From the NCBI GenBank assembly GCA_026391075.1, contig JAPLES010000064.1, forward strand, positions 1-39,377: DNA of 39,377 nt, in the 5' to 3' direction. This stretch comes from Bacteroidota bacterium. Its GTDB lineage: Bacteria > Bacteroidota > Bacteroidia > Chitinophagales > LD1. The notes below the pieces were generated by a model that worked only from the letters and a program-made list of their open reading frames with translations, ran no database searches and was not told where the DNA came from. A program made the translations under genes and the position numbers. Shown piece after piece: positions 15,606-24,786 of this stretch (its first letter is position 1; every line of letters starts with the position of its first letter).

Positions 15606-18600
15606 ATGTATATGAGAATGAATCCTGCCGCTATCATGCGTTGTTTTGTATTTGCACTGTTGTCTTTCTGTTTTACATCCCTAAACGCACAATGTAATTT
15701 TGTGTTTGGGCAAAACACAGTTGGTTGTGTGTCGTTATACTTGGCAGCATTAGCGCAAGAAACGGATAGTGCTACGGTAGTAGAACGCATTTGGACACTC
15801 ACAGGACCAACAGGAATTATTTTTACCAGCACTGTTGGAACAAATATTCCACAGTTTGATTATTTGATTGGCGATTCAGGTAGCTATTGCCTCACCTTGC
15901 GCAGTAGAAATGCTGCAGGTAACGTTTGCACCATTCAAAAGTGTGGAATTTATGCTGCGGCTTTACCTCATCTTGATTTTAGTTTTTCTCCAACTTTAGG
16001 TTGCGCGCCACTACTAGTTCAGGCGGTTTGTAATTCAACAGCAGGCAGTGGAACCATTGACTCGGTAGTAATTGATTGGGGCTGTGGAAGCCCTTACATA
16101 GGTACAACCTGTAATGGTGCTCCTATCCCACATTCTTATAACTGCCCACCCGGTTGTTACAAGGTTACCACAGTAGTAAGAAATACTTTTGGATGTTACT
16201 CCGATACCTCGTATCTAAACAAGATTTGTATTATTCCTAAGCCGCATGTTTTTTTTACCGCAAATATTACCACAGTTAATTGCACCACTACTCCTTTACC
16301 AGTAACTTTTACAGCAGATCCTACGGGCTTACCCTGCACTACGTACCATTGGTATGTAAACGATTCCTTGATTTACTCCGATTCGCTTTCCAATATATTT
16401 CAACACACCTTTCCGGTTGACCCATATTGTTACGATGTTAAATTAATAGTTACTCACTGCACCGGTTGCAGCGATTCTAGTACTCGGTTAGGATACATTT
16501 GCGTGCGCGATTTTCCAGTGATTAACTTCACTTCAAATGCCGATTCGGGATGTTATGCACCAGGAGACCCGTTCACGCTTATCTTAACCAACACGTCAGG
16601 AGCACCAGCGCAATTAACATGGAGTTTAAATGGCCCGGGCGCAGGCGGTCCTTTGGTTGTTCAATCCCCACAAACTGGCGGCTCGGCAAGTTGGAATCTA
16701 AGTACTCCGGGTATTTATTATGTAACAACATCGGGAACATTTGGTGCCGGTTGTACTACTTCGTTACCGTCTCAGCAAGTAATTGTTATTAGTGCCAAGC
16801 CAAATATAACTTTCACCACTGCCGATACTTTTAGTTGCAAGTTACCATACTTGGTTCATTACACTGCTTCGGGTTGTCCGAGTTGTGCACTAACATGGCA
16901 GGCAAATGGAGGATCTCCATCATCGGCCTCCGGTACAAATTTCAACACAACCTACAGTACCAATAATAATTTTGTAACAAGTTTAACGGCTGTAGATCCG
17001 AATGGATGTTCGTCAACCGTTACACAACAGTTAGTACGAACCAGACCATTGATTGGTAAAATTGGTTTTAACAAGGCAAAAGGATGTTCCCCTGTGTGTG
17101 TAACTTTTGACGATCTAACTAACGTGACCTTGCTGAATACAACCATCGCATCAGCCTGTTGGAGTTTTCTTGGACCAGTGAGTGTTCCCGTAATTCCAGG
17201 TGCATGTAAGGATACGATAAAGCGTTGTTTTGTAGACACTGGTTGTTATGCGGTGCAATTAGCTGTAACTACCGTTTCGGGTTGTACGGACACTGTTATT
17301 TTAGTGGATACTATTTGTGTAGGGGCAAAACCTATTTGCTCTATGAACGCCAGCCCGAATTCTATGTGCTTTGAAGCAGATTCGGTACATTTTGTCTTTG
17401 GTTGTACTAACTCTTTTGATCGAATTTTTTGTGATTTTGGAGATGGGGTAGCGGGTAATTTTTACACGCCTGATTTTTTCCATATTTATCAGGATACCGG
17501 TACCATTACAACCACTTGCTTTGCCTATAAGGATAGTTGCTCTTCCGATTCCTTTAATTTTGTTGTAAATATTTTTCCGCCAATAACCAAGTTCTTGGAT
17601 TCTACTTTTTGTGGCATGGGCGACACCGTATTTCTTTATAACAAGAGTATAGGTGCCACTAATTATCTATGGACATTTTGCAATGGAATTACATCTACCC
17701 TGCAAAACCCGCATGTCATACTTCCGCCATGTGATACTTGTAGTGTTAAACTTCAAACGCATAGCAGCGTTACCGGGTGCGACCATGAAAAAATACGAGT
17801 GATTTCCACTGCTTGTGATAGTGTGGCACTAACCCCTTTAGATACTATAGGCTGTCTGAATTTTACGGTAAAATACTATAACATATCCAGTAGTAAGACA
17901 CCAAGTTTTACCAGGTGGGATTGGGATACTTCTGCTATTACCGGCAATGGGCTAAACTGGACTGGTGCAGGTACTTCGGGAGGAGACCCTGTAAACCATA
18001 TCTACACAACGGCAGGAATTTTTGGTATTGCACTTAGAAATAAATCAGCCGCAGGATGCATAGATACTGCTTACGGTTCTGTAACCATTTGTGATTTGAT
18101 TCCTGAATTTGGACCATATTCTGTTTGTTTGCCTTTACCCATTTGTTTTACTAATTCTACTGTAGATCAATATTGCGCAATTACATCTTGGTTATGGGAT
18201 TTTGGTGATGGTACTACCGATACGGTTCAAAGCCCTTGCCACGTATTTGCTACCCAGGGAACGTATACCGTAACTCTAGCAGTAACAAATAGCGCAGGGT
18301 GCACCCGCACAGTTGTTCATGATGTTATTGCTTCATCACCTATTTTGATAAGCTACGATATTGATACTTTGCTGTGCGAAGGGTCAAATGTTTGCGCTAC
18401 CAATAGTTCACAAAATAATCTTCAATTCAATTGGCAAATATCTGGAGGTGCCACACCTATTCAGTCTCTGCTCTATGCTCCATGTTTTAATTTTCCGGCA
18501 GGGGCAGGCGATTACGATTTACATTTAAATATTTCGGCTTTAGGATTATGTACTGTTGACGATTATAGGACCATACATGTTCACAATCCTATTGCTGCTG

Positions 18601-21461
18601 GTTATGCCAGTCAAGATACTATCATTTGCCCTAATCCACCGCAATTGATTTCTTTCTACGATACCTCGCTATACACAGACCCTGATCCGCTCGGAACTAG
18701 AATTTGGGATTTTGGAGATTCGTCATACGCCTACGCAAATCCAGCAAATCACATTTATAGTTCACCTGGAAGATATGTTGTTACTTTGACAGTAACCACA
18801 GCAGATGGTTGTTCCGATATGGATACAATCGAAGTTATTGTAGTGTTAGGTCCTTTCGGTTCGTTAATTGTTGCGCCAACTGGAATGTGTGCATGCAAAG
18901 ATTCCATTACCTATACCCTTTCTACTTATAACGCGAATTGCGTTAAAGTTTTTACAGGATGTCAGGCATATGTTTCAACATATTGTCCTATTTCTCCAAT
19001 AGGCACCGAAACTAATCCAACAAACTTTAGCTTCAATTATTCTTTTTGTTTGACAGATACTTGTCAAGCGCAGGTTCTTTTTCAAGATGCCAGCGGTTGC
19101 CAGGTGGTTTTGGATAAACCATTTTTGTTGATTGACTCACCTGTGGTAAAATTTAGATTTGATAATTATGGGGTTTGCGTGGATGGAATAGTTTGTTTCT
19201 TTGATAATACTACTTATACGCTTCCTTCAAATCATTCCTTTACAGTTCAACGGCTTTGGGACTTTGGTGACCCTGCTTCAGGATCACTTAATTTTGACAA
19301 TGCTGCAAACCCTTGCCATTACTATGCAGGACCGGGAGGTTATAACGCAAAACTTTACATCTGGAGTAATTTAGGCTGTTTCGATTCAATAATAAGTAAC
19401 GTGGTTGTTGTTCCTGAGTTTCCAATTGCCGGCTCTTATGCCGATGATTCGTTGGTGTGTGCCAATAGTCCCATTTGTTTTCACGACTCCTCGTGGATTT
19501 ATCCTTTAACTGGTGCCGATTATTGGGTGTGGGATTTTGGTGACTCGCATATTGATACTACTCACTCTCCTGATATTTGCCATACCTATACTACAGGTGG
19601 ATACTACCGCGTAACTATGTGTGTGTATGATAGCATTGGTTGCCCCGATTGCGATTCGTCTATCGTGATTCGTGTAATTGATAACCCGATTGCAAATGCC
19701 GGTGGCGACCAAGCAATATGCAGGGGTTATACTACTATGCTGAATGGTTCAGGAGGAGTTGCTTGCCATTGGGAGCCGACAAGTTTAGTGTCGAACCCTG
19801 ATATTTGTAACCCGTTAATTACTTTGTTTAATGATACATACATTGTTTTGATAGTTACCGACCAATACTTATGTGCCGATACGGATACTGTGCAATTGAC
19901 TATATCCTATGTAACTGCGTCCTTCAATGTGGGTACTACTTTCTGTACAGATGATACGGTATGCGTTACCGACAACTCGAGTAGTTTTAACGGCTTACTT
20001 ACAAACTGGCTTTTTGATTATGGTGATGGAGACACTTTGATGGGAACTTATGTTTGTCACTACTACACCAATCCAGGTAACTACGACATTGTTGAAACTG
20101 CGATAAATGAACATGGATGTTTTGATACCGCAATGCATTCCATTCTAGTGTGGCCAAGCCCGCAAGCTTTATTTTCATTAAACGATACTGTGATTTGCGC
20201 GAATCAGCAGATATGTCCGTTGAATTTATCTACCAGCGTTTCGCCTATTTTAAATACGGATTGGAACTACGGATTTAATCAAGGAGGATTTAACGGGGCA
20301 AATTCTCCGTGTCATACATTTACTCCGCCTTTCTTCCCAACTTTTGATGTTTCATTGGCAATTACCGATCAAAATGGCTGTCATGATACTGCAGTAATTG
20401 TGGTTACAGTAAATGAATTACCAAATGCAAACTTTGCATGGACTACTTCTTGCGAAGATCAAGACATGCCATTATCGAGCACTTCAGTTCAAGGTGATGC
20501 ACCAATTGCGGTTTGTGAATGGACAATTTGGTTAGGCGCTACACCGCCAACTCTTGATAGCAACTGCAATACATCATTCCATTTTCCTCCGGGTTCTCAC
20601 GATGTGCAATTAGTAGTTACTGATTTGAATGGTTGTAGTGATACAATTATACAAACCGTGCTTACTGATTCGCTATCGCAGTTAGTTATTTATCCCGGTG
20701 ATACCACCATTTGTTTAGGTACTTCAGTTGACTACGCAGTTAGTGGAGTATTTGATCACATAACCTGGACTCCAAATATTTGGATAAGCGATGCTACTTC
20801 AGCAAATGTTACTATTAGTCCTTTAGCTGATATAGGATACATTGTAAGTGCAGTGAACGGAGTTTGTAATTCGGCAAGCGATACATTTACGATTCAAACT
20901 ATTCAGCAGATTCCAATTCAGGTGGAGGCTACTCCTGATCATATTGTTCTTGGTTTAAGTTCAAATTTGGCTTCTCAATATCCCGGCCATGTAGATAGTA
21001 TTGTCTGGACTCCTGATGAAACATTGGATTGTCATGCTTGTCCAAATCCTATTGCTACACCATTTCAAACAACTACGTACACAGCTACCATTTATTATAG
21101 CCGAAATGGAGTTACGTGTACTAGTAGTGCCTCTGCAACCATAGATGTACTAGGCACATGTGATGGAAGAAGTATTTACGTTCCCAATACCTTTACTCCA
21201 AACGGTGATGGACTAAACGATGTATTCATGATTCGCGGTTTACCTATAGCCAAGATCAATTATTTTAGAATATTCGACCGATGGGGGAAATTGATTTTTG
21301 AAGCTACGAATGGAGAAGGAAATAATCCACGTTGGGCATGGGATGGAAATGATATGCAAGGTGGGAAACTAAATCCTGCAGTGTTCGTTTACACCTATGA
21401 AATAGAATGCGTAAATCACGATATTTTTTCCGGCCACGGTAACGTAACCCTTGTAAGATAA
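15606..21461 (+). CDS. Giant Cys-rich PKD-repeat adhesin with T9SS type B sorting domain
   Basis: A 1951-residue secreted protein. The signal peptide ends near SLNAQ, and nearby ATGs at 15606, 15612 and 15618 are all possible starts. The rest is Ig/PKD-like modules, with WDFGD-type motifs near residues 862, 1032, 1214 and 1307 and LFDYGDGD near 1470. The C-terminal 100 residues form the gliding-motility-type (CHU_C, type B) sorting domain: VPNTFTPNGDGLNDVF, then IFDRWGKLIFEA and WAWDGNDMQGGKLNP. It is exceptionally rich in cysteine, with 13 in roughly the first 190 mature residues, and repeats such as SPCHVF and NSAGC recur. Its partner PorP/SprF gene starts 5 bases downstream, the standard pairing for SprB-like type B substrates. 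A role in adhesion, gliding or biofilm is likely; the ligand is unknown. Confidence 0.88.
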   Translation: MYMRMNPAAIMRCFVFALLSFCFTSLNAQCNFVFGQNTVGCVSLYLAALAQETDSATVVERIWTLTGPTGIIFTSTVGTNIPQFDYLIGDSGSYCLTLRSRNAAGNVCTIQKCGIYAAALPHLDFSFSPTLGCAPLLVQAVCNSTAGSGTIDSVVIDWGCGSPYIGTTCNGAPIPHSYNCPPGCYKVTTVVRNTFGCYSDTSYLNKICIIPKPHVFFTANITTVNCTTTPLPVTFTADPTGLPCTTYHWYVNDSLIYSDSLSNIFQHTFPVDPYCYDVKLIVTHCTGCSDSSTRLGYICVRDFPVINFTSNADSGCYAPGDPFTLILTNTSGAPAQLTWSLNGPGAGGPLVVQSPQTGGSASWNLSTPGIYYVTTSGTFGAGCTTSLPSQQVIVISAKPNITFTTADTFSCKLPYLVHYTASGCPSCALTWQANGGSPSSASGTNFNTTYSTNNNFVTSLTAVDPNGCSSTVTQQLVRTRPLIGKIGFNKAKGCSPVCVTFDDLTNVTLLNTTIASACWSFLGPVSVPVIPGACKDTIKRCFVDTGCYAVQLAVTTVSGCTDTVILVDTICVGAKPICSMNASPNSMCFEADSVHFVFGCTNSFDRIFCDFGDGVAGNFYTPDFFHIYQDTGTITTTCFAYKDSCSSDSFNFVVNIFPPITKFLDSTFCGMGDTVFLYNKSIGATNYLWTFCNGITSTLQNPHVILPPCDTCSVKLQTHSSVTGCDHEKIRVISTACDSVALTPLDTIGCLNFTVKYYNISSSKTPSFTRWDWDTSAITGNGLNWTGAGTSGGDPVNHIYTTAGIFGIALRNKSAAGCIDTAYGSVTICDLIPEFGPYSVCLPLPICFTNSTVDQYCAITSWLWDFGDGTTDTVQSPCHVFATQGTYTVTLAVTNSAGCTRTVVHDVIASSPILISYDIDTLLCEGSNVCATNSSQNNLQFNWQISGGATPIQSLLYAPCFNFPAGAGDYDLHLNISALGLCTVDDYRTIHVHNPIAAGYASQDTIICPNPPQLISFYDTSLYTDPDPLGTRIWDFGDSSYAYANPANHIYSSPGRYVVTLTVTTADGCSDMDTIEVIVVLGPFGSLIVAPTGMCACKDSITYTLSTYNANCVKVFTGCQAYVSTYCPISPIGTETNPTNFSFNYSFCLTDTCQAQVLFQDASGCQVVLDKPFLLIDSPVVKFRFDNYGVCVDGIVCFFDNTTYTLPSNHSFTVQRLWDFGDPASGSLNFDNAANPCHYYAGPGGYNAKLYIWSNLGCFDSIISNVVVVPEFPIAGSYADDSLVCANSPICFHDSSWIYPLTGADYWVWDFGDSHIDTTHSPDICHTYTTGGYYRVTMCVYDSIGCPDCDSSIVIRVIDNPIANAGGDQAICRGYTTMLNGSGGVACHWEPTSLVSNPDICNPLITLFNDTYIVLIVTDQYLCADTDTVQLTISYVTASFNVGTTFCTDDTVCVTDNSSSFNGLLTNWLFDYGDGDTLMGTYVCHYYTNPGNYDIVETAINEHGCFDTAMHSILVWPSPQALFSLNDTVICANQQICPLNLSTSVSPILNTDWNYGFNQGGFNGANSPCHTFTPPFFPTFDVSLAITDQNGCHDTAVIVVTVNELPNANFAWTTSCEDQDMPLSSTSVQGDAPIAVCEWTIWLGATPPTLDSNCNTSFHFPPGSHDVQLVVTDLNGCSDTIIQTVLTDSLSQLVIYPGDTTICLGTSVDYAVSGVFDHITWTPNIWISDATSANVTISPLADIGYIVSAVNGVCNSASDTFTIQTIQQIPIQVEATPDHIVLGLSSNLASQYPGHVDSIVWTPDETLDCHACPNPIATPFQTTTYTATIYYSRNGVTCTSSASATIDVLGTCDGRSIYVPNTFTPNGDGLNDVFMIRGLPIAKINYFRIFDRWGKLIFEATNGEGNNPRWAWDGNDMQGGKLNPAVFVYTYEIECVNHDIFSGHGNVTLVR

Positions 21462-21466
21462 GCACT

Positions 21467-22522
21467 ATGAAAAAACTTTTATCGAAAATCATTCTTGTAG
21501 TAGTTGTGTTTTGTACAACCATACTGAATGCGCAAGACATTCACTTTTCACAATACAATTCATCGCCAATGGCTTTAAATCCTGCATTGGCGGGAATGAA
21601 CCAATGCGATTATCGAGTGTATTTAAACTTCAGAACACAATGGCTCACCGTGTCTGATGGGAATACCTATCGCACCTTTGCAGGAGGAGCGGATATGAGT
21701 ATAGGTAAGGTGACCAAGTACAACAGTTTTGCTGGAATTGGCATTTCATTTTTCAGTGATCAGGCGGGTTCTATCAATTTTAATTCGAACCGCGTTGACG
21801 TTTCATTTGCGTACCATTTTATGTTGAACCGAAAGGGAACCATGCAAATTTCGGCAGGCCTGCAAGGTGCATTTAATCACAGAAGCATTGACCCTTCGAA
21901 AGCAACTTTCGATTCGCAGTTTGATCCGAGCACAGGAATTCCTGACCCGGCTGGTCAACGCGAAAGTTTTGGAAGAACCAAAGTGATGTTTGGTGATGCA
22001 GGTTTAGGTTTATTATATAGCGCTATTGTAAAAGGTGGAACTAATTTTTATTTCGGGTTTGCATTAAGTCATATTAACCAACCCAAAGTTTCTTTTTATC
22101 CAAGCGGGCAAAATGCGAGTTCAACAGCTAACGAACGCTTGGCTATGAAGATTACTTTGCACGGAGGTGCAGCTATACCAATTGGTGCTAGATTAACAGT
22201 GATGCCAAATGTTTTGTTTTTGAAACAAGGCCCTTCGTATGAGTTTAATGTAGGCTGTAATTTCAAAACGGCTTTGGGCAATCACCCGGCAACAAGTAAA
22301 ACTGCGTTGCATTTGGGTGCACAATATCGTGGTTTGTTAGACGCTGTAATTATTCTGGCCCGAGTGGATGTAAAAGGATTTAGCTGCGGATTGAGTTACG
22401 ATATAAACGTTTCCAAGTTATTGCCTGCTTCTAAATCCGTTGGAGCGCCAGAAATTTCATTGATGTATCAGGGTTGCGCGCGTAAAAAACCCCGCCCGGG
22501 ACATTGCCCGGTTATGTTCTAA
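21467..22522 (+). CDS. PorP/SprF family T9SS outer-membrane protein
   Basis: A 351-residue barrel protein with a signal peptide ending near LNAQ. The family opening DIHFSQYNSSPMALNPALAG is unmistakable, followed by NLNFRTQW-like strands and a SYDINVSKL C-terminal segment. PorP/SprF proteins are outer-membrane partners that bind the type B sorting domain of a neighbouring giant substrate and hold it at the surface or help its export. This one follows the adhesin gene after 5 bases, so it is its presumed partner and translationally linked. The C-terminal tail ends YQGCARKKPRPGHCPVMF, with two cysteines, which is a little unusual. It converges on bshB1 with 15 bases between the stops. Confidence 0.9.
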   Translation: MKKLLSKIILVVVVFCTTILNAQDIHFSQYNSSPMALNPALAGMNQCDYRVYLNFRTQWLTVSDGNTYRTFAGGADMSIGKVTKYNSFAGIGISFFSDQAGSINFNSNRVDVSFAYHFMLNRKGTMQISAGLQGAFNHRSIDPSKATFDSQFDPSTGIPDPAGQRESFGRTKVMFGDAGLGLLYSAIVKGGTNFYFGFALSHINQPKVSFYPSGQNASSTANERLAMKITLHGGAAIPIGARLTVMPNVLFLKQGPSYEFNVGCNFKTALGNHPATSKTALHLGAQYRGLLDAVIILARVDVKGFSCGLSYDINVSKLLPASKSVGAPEISLMYQGCARKKPRPGHCPVMF

Positions 22523-22537
22523 TAGAGTTATTGATCA

Positions 22538-23254
22538 TTATAACAACTGAGTTAAATCAGTAACTCCTACCATTCTGTTCACGCTGAATGCTTCTGCATA
22601 CTTTACTCCTATTGGAACTCCGTAATAATTATCGCGCGATTTTACAAACTCAAGAAATTCGGGTGAGGAAATAAAAGTGCTTTTCTCTTTTGAAGCAGGA
22701 TTGTGAAACTGCGATTTAAACGCGCGAATGCATTCCATTTTCTTTAGGAAGTAATCGGAAATGTCCACTACAAAATCGGCTTGCTGATGCAATGCCTGCT
22801 GATAATTGTAAACAACTTTTGGTCTGAACGCCTCTTGCTTCTTTCCTTTCAATTTGGATTCAATTTTTGCCAAGCCCGAAAGGAAACAGGCATCGCGTAC
22901 TAACTCAGCGGCTTTACCATGGTCGGGATGGCGGTCGTATTTGGCATTGGCCAAAACAATTGCTGGACGATACTTGCGAATCAATTTGATGACAGCTAAC
23001 TGATGTTCTTCATCGTTTTGAATATAACCATCACGCAAACCAAGATTCTCACGCGCATGAACGCCCATAATTTTTGTAGACGCTTCCACTTCCTTTGCAC
23101 GAATTTTTGCTGTGCCTCGTGTGCCGAGTTCACCTCTGGTTAAATCAACAATACCGACTTTACTGCCGAGGGCAATCTGTTTCATGATAGTTCCCGAACA
23201 ACTGAGTTCCACATCATCGGGGTGAGCGGCAAAGGCGAGTATATCTAATTGCAT
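22538..23254 (-). CDS. bshB1: Bacillithiol biosynthesis deacetylase BshB1
   Basis: A 238-residue zinc deacetylase of the LmbE/PIG-L family that takes the acetyl group from GlcNAc-malate to give GlcN-malate in bacillithiol synthesis. Zinc and catalytic residues are visible in AHPDDVE (H11, D13, D14) and in DRHPDHGKA (H109, H112). LTRGELGTRGT and the substrate-binding NLGLRDG are typical of BshB1 rather than the mycothiol enzymes. The C-terminal stretch FKSQFHNP and KYAEAF also match. It is the last gene of a three-gene minus-strand block, 12 bases after the DUF1569 gene. Bacillithiol is made by many Bacteroidota; no bshA or bshC lies in this window. Confidence 0.92.
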   Translation of the reverse strand: MQLDILAFAAHPDDVELSCSGTIMKQIALGSKVGIVDLTRGELGTRGTAKIRAKEVEASTKIMGVHARENLGLRDGYIQNDEEHQLAVIKLIRKYRPAIVLANAKYDRHPDHGKAAELVRDACFLSGLAKIESKLKGKKQEAFRPKVVYNYQQALHQQADFVVDISDYFLKKMECIRAFKSQFHNPASKEKSTFISSPEFLEFVKSRDNYYGVPIGVKYAEAFSVNRMVGVTDLTQLL

Positions 23255-23266
23255 AGGTTTTGTTTT

Positions 23267-23722
23267 TTAAACTCCGAACTGTTTTAAATGATGATTCAAA
23301 TGTTTTACCAATAAATCGCGCCATTGTTCTTTTGATAATGTTCCGAACATAGGATGCGGTTTTACTTTTTCTGCTTCGCGCTCATTAAACACATCGAGCA
23401 TCTTCTTCAAAAATTCCAACTCCGTATAAAAATCTCTTGGCTTGCTGCCTTCTTTATTTTGATTGAGTTCCGTGGCTGTCGCTGCTCCTTTAGGGAAGCC
23501 CGGCAAAACATATACAGCCGCAGGGAAAATGATTTTGTTCCATAAGAAATTCGATTTGTCTATAGCGGGTTTCATACCTAAACAAATGCGGAACGCATCG
23601 TTCATGTGCGTAAGCATTTGCGTTACGTTCATGCTGCCCCATGCGGCTTTTGAATCGGGGGTAAGTTTACCGAGGCGCGCAACAAATTGCTGTTTCGCTT
23701 CTTCGCTAATAGTATTACTCAT
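23267..23722 (-). CDS. DUF1569 / DinB-like four-helix protein
   Basis: A 151-residue protein starting at MSNTISEEA; an ATG four codons upstream is possible but less likely. The pattern of helical segments with MTQMLTHMNDAF-like residues, MNVTQMLTHMNDAFRICLG, and a C-terminal WRDLLVKHLNHHLKQFGV matches the DUF1569 branch of the DinB/YfiT superfamily. His residues in the first (THMND) and last (HLNHHLKQF) helices are placed as metal ligands of that fold. Some DinB-fold proteins are thiol (bacillithiol or glutathione) transferases, and this gene lies 12 bases upstream of bshB1, so a bacillithiol-dependent activity is an attractive but untested idea. Confidence 0.75.
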   Translation of the reverse strand: MSNTISEEAKQQFVARLGKLTPDSKAAWGSMNVTQMLTHMNDAFRICLGMKPAIDKSNFLWNKIIFPAAVYVLPGFPKGAATATELNQNKEGSKPRDFYTELEFLKKMLDVFNEREAEKVKPHPMFGTLSKEQWRDLLVKHLNHHLKQFGV

Positions 23723-23749
23723 GTTGCAAATCAATCGAATTTTTAAGAA

Positions 23750-24613
23750 TTACGCTTCCGGAATTTCCTGCATCATTTCACTGCGTATGTACATGTAGAA
23801 ATAGAAAGTAGAAATGCCCGCAAACAAATGCCAAAGCGAATGCGGCTGAATAAAACTGTTTTCGTTGCACAGCAGTTTGTAAACATCAAAGCCAAACCAC
23901 ATCACCGCAAAAAGAATAGAAGCAATAGAAGCTATCAGGTAATAGCCGTTTGTTTTTCCGGGGTCTTTCTTTTCTACTACAATGCCGAAAACAATAATGG
24001 TAAAGATGATACTGAGCACTGAATAATTTTCGTAACCGTGAGGAAGAAAGAAAGTAAAGAGCAAATAAAGAATTGAAAATGCAATAACAACCGTTGTGGT
24101 GCTCTTGGTATGTTTCACATTTGAAGGCACGCCAATGCTGAGCAGCCAAACCCGATGAGTGAAATACATCAGCGGGAAAAGCGAAAGCGAATAGACAGAT
24201 GAAAAATCCAAACGGCTCGCAAATTCAATTAATGAAGAATGAAACAAAGTGCTGGCGCAAAAAATGTAAAGCATAATACAACCGAGCATAATGCTGTAAA
24301 AAGGATTGGCTGAAATGATGTTGTATTTGTTGCGCTTGTTTTGGTCTTTCCAACCTCTGCGCAAGATAGCTATACCTACAAACCAGTAAATAAAATTGCT
24401 GAAGGTGTTTATCGGTTGACGAATCGTCTTCGACATATCGGTATGCTCGCAAAAGAAAGTATTGATATCGCTTGAGGTGTTGAAACTGTTCCAGATGTTG
24501 CGGTAAGGAAGAATATTATTAATGAACCAGATGCCCGATGCAAAGGCAATAGCAAAGGCGATTATCACCGCTAGTCGCCTGCCCGAAAATTTAAGCACCT
24601 TAAAACGAATCAT
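23750..24613 (-). CDS. CREST-superfamily membrane hydrolase, alkaline-ceramidase-like
   Basis: A 287-residue integral membrane protein with about seven hydrophobic segments. Conserved ceramidase-family residues stand at family spacing: CE at 55-56, INTFSN at 68-73, S121 and H125 in STLFH, D136 in LDF, and H258/H262 in PHSLWH. The S-x3-H-x10-D and H-x3-H spacing is the same as I recall for the zinc site of human ACER3 (S77, H81, D92, H217, H221). It is likely a zinc amidase of the inner membrane acting on ceramides or related lipids; Bacteroidota make sphingolipids, so such a substrate would be at hand. It is the first gene of the block with DUF1569 and bshB1 (27-base gap). Other CREST members hydrolyse different lipids. 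Confidence 0.7.
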   Translation of the reverse strand: MIRFKVLKFSGRRLAVIIAFAIAFASGIWFINNILPYRNIWNSFNTSSDINTFFCEHTDMSKTIRQPINTFSNFIYWFVGIAILRRGWKDQNKRNKYNIISANPFYSIMLGCIMLYIFCASTLFHSSLIEFASRLDFSSVYSLSLFPLMYFTHRVWLLSIGVPSNVKHTKSTTTVVIAFSILYLLFTFFLPHGYENYSVLSIIFTIIVFGIVVEKKDPGKTNGYYLIASIASILFAVMWFGFDVYKLLCNENSFIQPHSLWHLFAGISTFYFYMYIRSEMMQEIPEA

Positions 24614-24731
24614 TGCTTTTGGTTAAGTAAAACGGAAAGTAAAAACCTGCTTCGTAATTTACACTATGCCGGTAGATTTCTGCTTTTGTTGCATCTGCTG
24701 TTTTAGCCGACCACTGTTAGGGAAAAATCAT

Positions 24732-24761
24732 TTTGAAAGTTCGCTTTGTTCGATATTTTCG
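24732..24761 (+). promoter_or_regulatory. Candidate promoter of etfBA
   Basis: TTTG at 24732-24735, an 18-base spacer and TATTTTCG at 24754-24761 (one mismatch to TAnnTTTG) would start transcription about 20 bases before etfB. This fits the Bacteroidota vegetative promoter. Confidence 0.45.
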
Positions 24762-24786
24762 CACCGCAATTTTTAAAACAACATAC

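Noticed and set aside
24733-24786. 18-codon N-terminal extension of etfB
   Set aside because: EtfB proteins begin with MKILVPIAKVPD-like sequence, and the extension overlaps a good promoter.
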